Shown: piece by piece, positions 51,279 through 58,148 of the stretch | Numbering within the stretch: the stretch's first letter is position 1 | Layout of the letters: every line of letters begins with the position of its first letter | Source: JBFWRK01 sp050248955 | GTDB lineage: Bacteria; Actinomycetota; Acidimicrobiia; Acidimicrobiales; Ilumatobacteraceae | Length of the DNA stretch: 64,000 nucleotides | NCBI GenBank assembly: GCA_050248955.1 | Contig: JBFWRK010000007.1 | Span: 1 to 64,000 of the forward strand | Reading direction: 5' to 3' | The notes under the pieces: generated by a model | Databases searched by the model: none | What the model was told of the DNA's origin: nothing | Seen by the model: the letters and a program-made list of their open reading frames with translations, nothing else | Made by a program: the position numbers and the translations under genes

Positions 51279-52340
51279 TCAGAGGCTCCGGACGTACTCG
51301 ACGATTTCCTTGATCTGCTCATCGGTGAGCAGGCTGCCGAAGCCGGGCATGCGGCCGCTGCCCTGGCGCTGGTTGCCGTACTGCTTGCCATACTCCGAGC
51401 CGTTCTTCACGAAGTCGATCATGTCCTGCTCGCTCGCGAACGCGACGTTGGTCGACCCACCCGTGAGGTTCCAGCCGAACGCGCCCTGGCCCGACACCTT
51501 GGGGTCGCCGAACGACCAGCCGCTCGTGTGGCAGCGGGCGCACGAGTAGGCGCCCGAGCCGAGCTCGAGGTTGAACAGCGCCTCGCCGATCGAGGCGTAG
51601 GTGCCGTCGGCGACCGCCTTCTCGGCAGCGGCCTGGATCTCGGCCTGCGAGTCGACCGGCAGGTGGCCGCCCTCGCAGTTCCGGGTGTCCTCGACCTGCG
51701 TCAGGCAATCCTCACGCGGGATCTGGATGCTCTTCAGGTACTCGAGCAGGGTCTGGATCTGCTGGTCGTTCATCGGCCCGCCGCCGGCGAGGCCCCACGC
51801 CGACATCGGCGAGAACGGGCGGCCGTACTCCAGGATGAAGCGGACCTCGCTCTCGGAGAACTTGTAGAAGACCGTGTTCAGCGCCGGCGCGTTCCACGTC
51901 ACGGCCTTCACCTCGCCGGTGTTCGGGTCGGTGACGGTGTACGGCGCCGAGCCGCCGCCGGCGCGCATGCCGCCATGGCAGCCGGCGCAGTTGAAGCCGC
52001 CGTCCGCGGTCGGGGCGAACAGCTGGCCACCCTGCGACGCGAACCGCTTGTCCCAGCCCTCGATCGCGTTTGCCTGCCGCTGCGGCTCGAAGAGCCAGTA
52101 GATCGGCAGCGACAGTGCGATCAGTGCGAGGAACAGCACCGCGAGTAGCTGCGTCCGCTCCAGCTTCGGACCCTCGAGCGTCTCGTCGTCGTAGTACGGC
52201 TTGCGGTTCGCGGCGAGCTCGATCTCCGAGCCGACCTCGCGCCGACCGGCGCGGAGGTTCGCCAGCACGTAGAGGGCGTAGCCGAGGACGAAGACGAGGA
52301 AGATGAGCCACGCGAACGTCGTCGTGGCGAGCGCGTACAT
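51279..52340 (-). CDS. Membrane-bound dihaem cytochrome c of the bc complex
   Basis: A 353-residue protein with two c-type haem motifs, CAGCH (residues 118-122) and CARCH (267-271). Two membrane segments are predicted (about 7-28 and 63-82), with the haem domains outside. Candidate axial Met residues occur in the FSPMSAWG and GRMPGF regions. The pair of cytochrome c domains resembles the dihaem QcrC subunits of actinobacterial bc complexes that pass electrons directly to the terminal oxidase, though the membrane topology here differs (two N-terminal helices). It is 2 bp from the Rieske gene. Confidence 0.85.
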   Translation of the reverse strand: MYALATTTFAWLIFLVFVLGYALYVLANLRAGRREVGSEIELAANRKPYYDDETLEGPKLERTQLLAVLFLALIALSLPIYWLFEPQRQANAIEGWDKRFASQGGQLFAPTADGGFNCAGCHGGMRAGGGSAPYTVTDPNTGEVKAVTWNAPALNTVFYKFSESEVRFILEYGRPFSPMSAWGLAGGGPMNDQQIQTLLEYLKSIQIPREDCLTQVEDTRNCEGGHLPVDSQAEIQAAAEKAVADGTYASIGEALFNLELGSGAYSCARCHTSGWSFGDPKVSGQGAFGWNLTGGSTNVAFASEQDMIDFVKNGSEYGKQYGNQRQGSGRMPGFGSLLTDEQIKEIVEYVRSL

Positions 52341-52342
52341 GC

Positions 52343-53200
52343 TCAGTGTCCCCCTTCGCCTGCACCGATGCAGTGCGGACCCTCGGCCTCTTGGCCGGTC
52401 GTGTTGGTACCGATGGGCGGGCCGTTGAACGGCACCTGGGTGTCGACGATGACGTTGCCCGTCGCGTCGAGGGTGACGCCGAAGCGGTCCATGCCGCGCG
52501 GCGCCGGGCCACCCTTCTTCTCACCGACGCGGTTGTACTGCGAGCCGTGGCACGGGCACTCGAACCACTGCGAGCTCTTGCACTCGGGCACGCGGCAGCC
52601 GAGGTGCGGGCACTTCTGGTAGAGCGCGACCACTCCGGCGCGCATGCCGTTCAGGATCGGCTCGGGATAGATCGCTTCGGCCTTCGTCAGCGCCGTCGAC
52701 GGGTACTCCGTGAGCCACGTGCGCGCCTCGGGGCGGTAGAGGAAGCCGCCGCCCTGACGGATGCCACCGATGATGTCGTCGAGCTTGCCGACGTTGACCT
52801 TCGAGCCGAAGCCGCCGCCGGCACGCGGGTAGAGGAACGCGATGCAGGCGAGGCCGAAGCTGCCGAGCGAGACGCTCATCAACGTGACGAGCGTGCGGTT
52901 GAAGAACTGCCGGCGGGTGACGCCGATGACCTCGGGGTCGGGCGCGGTCCACGGCACCGGCGGCAGGCCGGCGACCGGGACGATCGCCCTGCTTCGGGCG
53001 TCGGAGGCGAACTTCTCGACGTCCTGCGCCGTGGCCGCAGGGGCGACGCCCTCGACCGAGCCACGGTCGCGGCGACGGGTCTCACGGGTCAGGGCACCGG
53101 CGCCGCGGACGTCCGCGCGCCGGGCGGCGCTGAGGAACAGGACCGCAGCGAGGACGACGACGACCGCAACTCCGATGGCGATGATGGCACCAGGGCTCAT
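52343..53200 (-). CDS. Rieske iron-sulphur protein of the bc complex
   Basis: A 285-residue subunit (QcrA type). The 2Fe-2S ligands are in CPHLGCRVP and ECPCHGSQYN. An extra N-terminal membrane segment (about residues 4-24) and a long linker precede a second segment (about 105-125) that follows the twin-arginine-like motif TRRQFFNR. This two-part N terminus is unlike the single helix of b6f Rieske proteins and recalls the multi-helix actinobacterial QcrA. It transfers electrons from quinol to the cytochrome c subunit. ATG 53200 lies 12 bp after the cytochrome b gene stop. Confidence 0.9.
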   Translation of the reverse strand: MSPGAIIAIGVAVVVVLAAVLFLSAARRADVRGAGALTRETRRRDRGSVEGVAPAATAQDVEKFASDARSRAIVPVAGLPPVPWTAPDPEVIGVTRRQFFNRTLVTLMSVSLGSFGLACIAFLYPRAGGGFGSKVNVGKLDDIIGGIRQGGGFLYRPEARTWLTEYPSTALTKAEAIYPEPILNGMRAGVVALYQKCPHLGCRVPECKSSQWFECPCHGSQYNRVGEKKGGPAPRGMDRFGVTLDATGNVIVDTQVPFNGPPIGTNTTGQEAEGPHCIGAGEGGH

Positions 53201-53212
53201 GGCTTGCTCACC

Positions 53213-54025
53213 TCACAGCTCGAAGAACAGTCCGTCTTTCCACGGGAACACGAAGTTGAACCCCGGCCCACGGAAGAACGATCCGATCATGACGAGAACG
53301 GCCCAGAACATCAGGAAGATGGTGAACAGGGACGTGACGAACTTCCGGTCCTCGGGCTTGTTGCTCGGGTTCCGGTCGATGTAGGGCGCGAGCATCAGCG
53401 CGAACAGGCCGATGCCGGGGATGGTCACGCCGGCGACCATCGGGTGGAACATCGTCAGCAGTTCCTGCAGACCGAGGAAGTACCACGGCGCCTTGGACGG
53501 GTTCGGCGTCTGGTTCGTGTTCGCGAGCTGCAGCAGTGGAGCGTTCACGAAGATCGAGAACAGCGTGACGAACGCGGTGCAGGCGAGTGCGGCGACGAAC
53601 TCGATGGCGAGCAGGTGCGGCCACGTGTGCACCTTGTCGATCGGCGCCGCCTTGACGTCCTGGATCGAACCGGACTTGACGACGGTGAGCAGGCGCTGCG
53701 TGTGCCCACCCGGCCCGGCGCCGACGGGGATGCCGCCTCCGGCTGGTGCCGTGGCGACGGCCGACGAGACCTTCTCGGCGACGGCGACGCCGCCACCACC
53801 ACTAGGCGCTTCCGCAGCCGCCTCGCCACCTTCGGCCTTCGCCTTCGCGGCGCGGCTGCGCTCGAGCAGGTGCGCCGGGATGCGCGGGTCGGCCGCGGCG
53901 GCAGGCGCGTCCGCGGAGGCTGCCGGCGCGGCCTCTGCCGCGGGTTCCTTGCTGGCCGATTCGGCCGCAGCCTTGGCGCGGGCCTCTTCTGCCCGCTTGC
54001 GCAGGTGTTCGGGGATCTCGGTCAT
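53213..54025 (-). CDS. Cytochrome b C-terminal subunit (subunit IV-like)
   Basis: A 270-residue protein. The last 150 residues correspond to the C-terminal half of cytochrome b, with three membrane helices and the Qo segment SKAPWYFLGLQELL, where the usual PEWY Glu is Pro. The first 110 residues are an Ala/Pro/Glu-rich extension holding two related motifs, EIPEHLRKRAEEAR (3-16) and RIPAHLLERSRAAK (48-61). The same motif starts the cytochrome c at 56069. An AAGGGAG ribosome site lies before the ATG. The gap to the N-terminal cytochrome b gene is filled with a 12-bp repeat. Confidence 0.88.
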   Translation of the reverse strand: MTEIPEHLRKRAEEARAKAAAESASKEPAAEAAPAASADAPAAAADPRIPAHLLERSRAAKAKAEGGEAAAEAPSGGGGVAVAEKVSSAVATAPAGGGIPVGAGPGGHTQRLLTVVKSGSIQDVKAAPIDKVHTWPHLLAIEFVAALACTAFVTLFSIFVNAPLLQLANTNQTPNPSKAPWYFLGLQELLTMFHPMVAGVTIPGIGLFALMLAPYIDRNPSNKPEDRKFVTSLFTIFLMFWAVLVMIGSFFRGPGFNFVFPWKDGLFFEL

Positions 54026-54044
54026 GCCGTCGTCACTCCCTTCC

Positions 54045-54081
54045 GATCACTGGTCCGGATCATTGGTCGGATCACTGGTCG
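54045..54081. repeat. 12-13-bp tandem repeat between the two cytochrome b genes
   Basis: Three units of GATCACTGGTCG type: 54045-54057 (one extra base), 54058-54069 (one change) and 54070-54081. They fill most of the 56-bp gap between the stop of the cytochrome b N-terminal gene and the ribosome site of the C-terminal one. Confidence 0.85.
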
Positions 54082-54867
54082 TCACAGCGGCCCGGAGATG
54101 CCGCCGTCCTTGCGCACCCGCCAGAAGTGGATCGCCATGAAGATGACGATCACGAACGGGAGCATCAGGACGTGCAGGACGTACCAGCGCAGCAGGGTCT
54201 CGGCGCCGATCTCGACACCGCCGAGGAGGACGAAGCGCACCTGCGTACCGAACACCGGTGTGTAGCCCATCATGTTCGTGCCGACGGCGACGGCCCACAG
54301 CGCGAGCTGGTCCCAGGGGAGCAGGTAGCCGGTGAACGAGAGCAGCAGCGTGAGCGTGAGCAGGATCACGCCGATGACCCAGTTGAACTCGCGGGGTGGC
54401 TTGTAGGCACCGTGGTAGAAGACCCGCGCCATGTGGAGGAACACGCTGAGCACCATGAGGTGCGCGCCCCAGCGGTGCATGTTGCGGACGAGCAGGCCGA
54501 AGGTGACCGACGTCTGCAGGCTCTGGATGTCCTGCCAGGCCGCCGCGGTGGTCGGGCGGTAGAAGAACATCAGGAAGATGCCGGTCACCGTCAGCAGGAT
54601 GAAGAGGAAGAAGCTCAGCCCGCCGAGGCACAGCGTGTAGCTGACCTTCACCGCGTGCCGCTTCACCTTCACCGGGTGCAGGTGGTACAGCACCGAGTTC
54701 ATGATGACGTACGACCGGTTCCGCGGGCTGTCCGTGTAGCCCTTGCGGAAGATCGAGCCGGGCCGGAAGATCGAGCTCCAGGCCTGACTGCCCTGGACCG
54801 TTCCCTGGACTTTCGTGAGACGGTCCTTGAGCGTCGGTCGGGGCTTCTCTTCGATGATCTTCGCCAC
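54082..54867 (-). CDS. Cytochrome b N-terminal subunit (cytochrome b6-like)
   Basis: A 261-residue subunit with four membrane helices. The haem-binding His pairs are H-x13-H in helix B (MHRWGAHLMVLSVFLHM) and H-x14-H in helix D (WYVLH to MAIHFW); 14 is the b6f-type spacing. A Cys in SYTLCLGGLSFF lies where cytochrome b6 has Cys35, which binds the extra haem ci, and FFYRPT follows as in b6. Other motifs: GYLLPWDQLALWAVAVGTNM. The split from the C-terminal part is also b6f-like, unlike the fused QcrB of most actinobacteria. Confidence 0.92.
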   Translation of the reverse strand: MAKIIEEKPRPTLKDRLTKVQGTVQGSQAWSSIFRPGSIFRKGYTDSPRNRSYVIMNSVLYHLHPVKVKRHAVKVSYTLCLGGLSFFLFILLTVTGIFLMFFYRPTTAAAWQDIQSLQTSVTFGLLVRNMHRWGAHLMVLSVFLHMARVFYHGAYKPPREFNWVIGVILLTLTLLLSFTGYLLPWDQLALWAVAVGTNMMGYTPVFGTQVRFVLLGGVEIGAETLLRWYVLHVLMLPFVIVIFMAIHFWRVRKDGGISGPL

Positions 54868-54879
54868 GTAGGTTGCTCC

Positions 54880-55293
54880 TCAGAGTCGCATGCCGTAGGC
54901 GTAGCCGTGGTTGTTGGTGCGCTGATGGGCGTCGCCGGTGTTCCCGGGTGCTCCGGCCTTGCCCATGATGATGACGCCCGTCGGGCACCGGTCGACGCAC
55001 AGGGCGCAACGGGTGCAGACGTCGTCGTCGATGATGAAGATGACCTTGTCGCTCGGGTCGGCACCGGGCTGCTCCGTGCCGGCGGCCTCGGCCACCGCCT
55101 CCGGGGTCACCATGTGGATGCACTTCCACGGGCAGATGTCCACGCAGCCCTCGCACATGATGCACTCGGACTGGTCGATGTGGATGAACTGCTTCGGCTT
55201 GACGGCCTTGGTCAGGTAGTCGGCGTCGACCTCGACGAGCTGGTACTCGGTCGACCACTCCGGCATCGGCGGGTTCGCGTCGGTGCGGGCCAT
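54880..55293 (-). CDS. Ferredoxin-like 2[4Fe-4S] protein in the bc cluster
   Basis: A 137-residue soluble protein with two complete 4Fe-4S motifs, CIMCEGCVDICP and CTRCALCVDRCP. About 25 residues containing Ala, Glu and Pro separate them, and extra residues at both ends surround the core. It lies between the membrane protein gene (3 bp) and cytochrome b (12 bp). A ferredoxin is not a standard bc-complex subunit, so it may deliver electrons to or from the complex, or link it to other donors. The role is inferred from position only. Confidence 0.8.
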   Translation of the reverse strand: MARTDANPPMPEWSTEYQLVEVDADYLTKAVKPKQFIHIDQSECIMCEGCVDICPWKCIHMVTPEAVAEAAGTEQPGADPSDKVIFIIDDDVCTRCALCVDRCPTGVIIMGKAGAPGNTGDAHQRTNNHGYAYGMRL

Positions 55294-55296
55294 GGA

Positions 55297-55776
55297 TCAG
55301 GCCTTCCTCACGAGCGGCCGGCCGTAGGTGGAGGTCGCGACCTCGGTGGTGGTGGTCGTCGCCCCGCGCTTCTGCCACCAGCTCCACATCCAGATCTGCA
55401 GGCCGAGGAAGAAGCCGTAGATGCCGGCGACGAGCGCGTCGCCCACCTGGAGGTAGTTGATGTCGAACGGGAACGACCCGCCGGCCGCCTGCGACTTGAA
55501 GATGCCGCCCGGGCCGAGCACCGGCTTGTTGCTCTGCCAGCCGAGCTCGTTCTGCACATGGGTCAACCACTGGTGGGGCACGACACCGTAGGCGAGGAAC
55601 ATGACGAAGAAGGCGTAGGTGGCGGCGAACATCGCCTCGCCCCACGTCAGCGGGCTGCCGACCTTGCGGCGCTTCCCGAACGGGATCACGACGAGGGTGA
55701 GCGCCATCGTGACGAGGAAGGACACCAGGAACGCCTGGTTCATGCCGGGCCACTTGGTGATGTTGATCGCCAACAT
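55297..55776 (-). CDS. Small membrane protein at the head of the cytochrome bc cluster
   Basis: A 159-residue protein of unknown function with three likely membrane segments: FLVSFLVTMALTLVVIPFG, FAATYAFFVMFLAYGVVP and ALVAGIYGFFLGLQIWMWSW. The C terminus is a short Thr-rich basic tail. ATG 55776 is chosen because an AGGAGGGG ribosome site precedes it; the frame is open further upstream to 55884 but has no ribosome site and would cover the control region. It starts the 20-kb bc-nuo block, 3 bp before the ferredoxin gene. Confidence 0.72.
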   Translation of the reverse strand: MLAINITKWPGMNQAFLVSFLVTMALTLVVIPFGKRRKVGSPLTWGEAMFAATYAFFVMFLAYGVVPHQWLTHVQNELGWQSNKPVLGPGGIFKSQAAGGSFPFDINYLQVGDALVAGIYGFFLGLQIWMWSWWQKRGATTTTTEVATSTYGRPLVRKA

Positions 55777-55860
55777 GGTTACCCCTCCTGTCTCGGTCTC
55801 GGCTCGGTCTCGGATCGGTCTGCTGTGCCCGGACCGCACATCGGTCGCGACGACCGCACG

Positions 55861-55882
55861 GTTCGTGAAACTTTGCACGAAC
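55861..55882. promoter_or_regulatory. Inverted repeat upstream of the bc-nuo block
   Basis: GTTCGTG (55861-55867) and CACGAAC (55876-55882) are perfect 7-bp arms with an 8-nt spacer, 85 bp before the start at 55776. The GTGAA and GCAC core is loosely Rex-like. It is a candidate operator for the minus-strand operon. Confidence 0.5.
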
Positions 55883-55957
55883 ACTAGCCGTCACTCCCCG
55901 GGCTCGGGCCAGTCCGGTCGGTGTCGGCAGTGGAACAACCGGCGTTCTAGCACGCGC

Positions 55958-55973
55958 TCCGAACGCGTTCACC
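55958..55973. promoter_or_regulatory. Rex-like operator candidate in the divergent bc/cytochrome c region
   Basis: TCCGAACGCGTTCACC contains the perfect palindrome GAACGCGTTC and matches the Streptomyces Rex operator TGTGAACGCGTTCACA at 13 of 16 positions by eye. Rex senses NADH/NAD and in Streptomyces controls respiratory genes. The site lies in the 292-bp gap between two divergent respiratory genes. Nearby TCGTGCACGA (55985-55994) is another short palindrome. Confidence 0.4.
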
Positions 55974-56054
55974 TGATCGTGCGATCGTGCACGAGGCCCC
56001 GCTCCGTCGGGCGACGGCCGGGGAGCGTGAATTCCCTTCCTCTCGGAGGTCCGC

Positions 56055-56060
56055 TCTAAT
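56055..56060 (+). promoter_or_regulatory. -10 element for the cytochrome c gene (leaderless type)
   Basis: TCTAAT ends 8 nt before GTG 56069. No ribosome site lies between. The -35 region is not clear. Confidence 0.4.
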
Positions 56061-56068
56061 GTGACCCC

Positions 56069-56878
56069 GTGACTGAGATCCCCGAGCACCTGCTCAAGCG
56101 CTCTCGCGAACGCCGGGCAGCGACCGGACTCCCTGCCGAGGGTGGCGACGCACCCGCCGCGGCGAGCACGCCGGCGACCGTTGCCGAATCGGCGCCCGCT
56201 GCGCCGGCTGCCGCCAAGCCGGCCGCGCAGGCACCCGCCGCGCCGCCTCCCCCGAAGCCCGACCCGCCGTACATCCAGGCGGCGAAGGAGCGCAAGAAGA
56301 TGCCGTACTGGGCGATGGGCGCGCTCGGGCTGCTGCCGGTGTGGGCGTTCCTCTACCTCCGCGGCATGCAGCCGGTCGAGGAGACGGTCGCCGGACCGCT
56401 CGCCGTCGGCGAAGCTGCCTACTCGGGCTGCTCGAGCTGCCACGGCGCAGCAGGCCAGGGTGGCGCCGGCCGGCCGCTCGCGAACGGCGAGGTGTTGAAG
56501 ACCTTCCCGAAGATCGAGGACATGTTGAACCTCGTCTACACCGGCAGCGAGCAGTACGACCTCCAGGGGATCACGGTGTGGGGCGATCCCAACCGTGAAG
56601 GCGGCGCGCACGGGCCGAAGGGGTTCAACGGCTCCTCGTACATGCCACAGCAGGGCGAGAAGTACGGCGGTGCGCTCACCGAGGCGCAGATCCTCGGCGT
56701 GGTCTGCCACGAGCGCTACGTCATCGGCGGCGCGGAGCCGACCGACGCCGAGTACGTCGACGAGTACGAGACGTGGTGCTCGCCCGAGTCCGAGATGTTC
56801 GCCGGTCTCGAGGACGGCTCGCTGACCTTCGACACCATCGAGGGTGTCGGCACCGACCCACGCCCGTCGCAGCCCTGA
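56069..56878 (+). CDS. Membrane-anchored monohaem cytochrome c
   Basis: A 269-residue protein with one membrane segment (about residues 80-97) and one c-type haem motif CSSCH (121-125) in the external domain; a Met in GSSYMPQQG may be the second ligand. The N-terminal cytoplasmic part starts MTEIPEHLLKRSRERR, nearly the same as the cytochrome b C-terminal subunit encoded on the other side of the control region, then runs into an Ala/Pro-rich linker. It probably carries electrons from the bc complex to an oxidase. Divergent from the bc-nuo block and 13 bp upstream of the flavoprotein gene. Confidence 0.85.
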   Translation: MTEIPEHLLKRSRERRAATGLPAEGGDAPAAASTPATVAESAPAAPAAAKPAAQAPAAPPPPKPDPPYIQAAKERKKMPYWAMGALGLLPVWAFLYLRGMQPVEETVAGPLAVGEAAYSGCSSCHGAAGQGGAGRPLANGEVLKTFPKIEDMLNLVYTGSEQYDLQGITVWGDPNREGGAHGPKGFNGSSYMPQQGEKYGGALTEAQILGVVCHERYVIGGAEPTDAEYVDEYETWCSPESEMFAGLEDGSLTFDTIEGVGTDPRPSQP

Positions 56879-56891
56879 TCCCGGGCGCCGT

Positions 56892-58142
56892 GTGACCGCG
56901 CGGCACGTCGACGTCCTCGTCGTCGGCGGCGGCCCGGCCGGCGCGTCCGCCGCGTACTGGCTGGCCAGCAAGGGCCACGCCGTCACCATTCTCGAGCGCA
57001 GGACGTTCCCGCGCGACAAGACCTGCGGGGACGCGCTGACACCGCGCGCGGTGAAGGCGCTCGGCGACATGGGGATCGCCGACGAGCTGTCGGCGTTCCA
57101 TCGCACGATCGGGGTGCGCGCCACGAACCTCCGCCGCGACGTGCAGGTCGCATGGCCCGCGCACCCGATCTTCCCACAGCACGGCTACGTGGTCCGGCGC
57201 AGCGAGCTGGACGCGCTGGTGGCCGCCAACGCGCAGCGCGCCGGCGCGACGTTGCTCGACGGGCACGAGGCGGTGTCCCCGATCGTCGACCGCGGCTTCG
57301 TCCGCGGGGCCTGGGTGCAGGCACCGGGCGAAGGCCCCCTGCAGGAGATGCGGGCGCGGTACGTGATCGTCGCCGATGGCGCGAACAGCCGCTTCGGACG
57401 CGTGCTCGGCACGTTCCGTACGCGGGCGTGGCCGCACGGCACGGCGATCCGCTCGTACTGGGAGTCACCTCGCCACGCCGAGCCGTGGATCGAATCGGTG
57501 TTCGACGTGAAGGATCGCGCCGGCAATGCGATGCCGGGGTTCGGCTGGGTCTTCCCGGTCGGCGACGGGACGGCGAACATCGGCGTCGGGGTGCTGTCCA
57601 CGTTCCGAGACTTCAAGAGCGTGAACACTGCGCAGTTGCTCGACACGTACTCCGAGTCGCTGCGCGAGCGCTGGGGCATCGACCCGGCGCAGCCGACCGA
57701 GCTCGCGACGAGCGGGCGGATCCCGATGGGCAACTCCGTCGGCCCGAAGTCGGGTCCGACGTACCTCGTCGTCGGCGACGCGGCCGGATCGGTGAACCCG
57801 TTCAACGGTGAGGGCATCGGCTACGCGTACGAGACCGGGCGGCTCGCAGCCGGGGTGCTGCACGAAGCCCTCACGGTCGGCGACGGCGTCGCCCTGCAGC
57901 GCTACCCGGCGCTGCTCGACGAGGAGTACGGCCAGTACTTCAAGGTCGGGCGGCTGTTCGCGAGGGCGATCGGCCAGCCGCGCGTCATGAGCGAGCTGAC
58001 GAACGCCGCCATGCACCACCGGACGCTGATGGAGTGGATGCTGAGGATCATGGCGAACCTCCTCCGACCCGACGAGCTCGGCCCTGCCGAGGCGGCGTAC
58101 AGGGCTGCCGCCGCCATCGCCCGCTTCGCGCCCGACGCCTGA
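56892..58142 (+). CDS. Geranylgeranyl-reductase family flavoprotein, menaquinone-reductase (MenJ)-like
   Basis: A 416-residue FAD enzyme that saturates isoprenoid side chains. The FAD-binding start VLVVGGGPAGASAAYWLA, the DKTCGDALTPRAVKAL segment, FGWVFPVGDGTANIGVG and GDAAGSVNPFNGEGIGYAYETG are family motifs. In Mycobacterium the relative MenJ reduces one isoprene unit of menaquinone. The respiratory surroundings favour menaquinone as substrate, but membrane-lipid geranylgeranyl chains are also possible. GTG 56892 lies 13 bp after the cytochrome c stop; frames upstream of it overlap that gene. Convergent with hemL (6 bp). Confidence 0.85.
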   Translation: MTARHVDVLVVGGGPAGASAAYWLASKGHAVTILERRTFPRDKTCGDALTPRAVKALGDMGIADELSAFHRTIGVRATNLRRDVQVAWPAHPIFPQHGYVVRRSELDALVAANAQRAGATLLDGHEAVSPIVDRGFVRGAWVQAPGEGPLQEMRARYVIVADGANSRFGRVLGTFRTRAWPHGTAIRSYWESPRHAEPWIESVFDVKDRAGNAMPGFGWVFPVGDGTANIGVGVLSTFRDFKSVNTAQLLDTYSESLRERWGIDPAQPTELATSGRIPMGNSVGPKSGPTYLVVGDAAGSVNPFNGEGIGYAYETGRLAAGVLHEALTVGDGVALQRYPALLDEEYGQYFKVGRLFARAIGQPRVMSELTNAAMHHRTLMEWMLRIMANLLRPDELGPAEAAYRAAAAIARFAPDA

Positions 58143-58148
58143 CCCCCT

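Noticed and set aside
55777..55884. Upstream extension of the 55297 gene by 36 codons
   Set aside because: It lacks a ribosome site and would cover the inverted repeat and control region, while ATG 55776 has an AGGAGGGG site.
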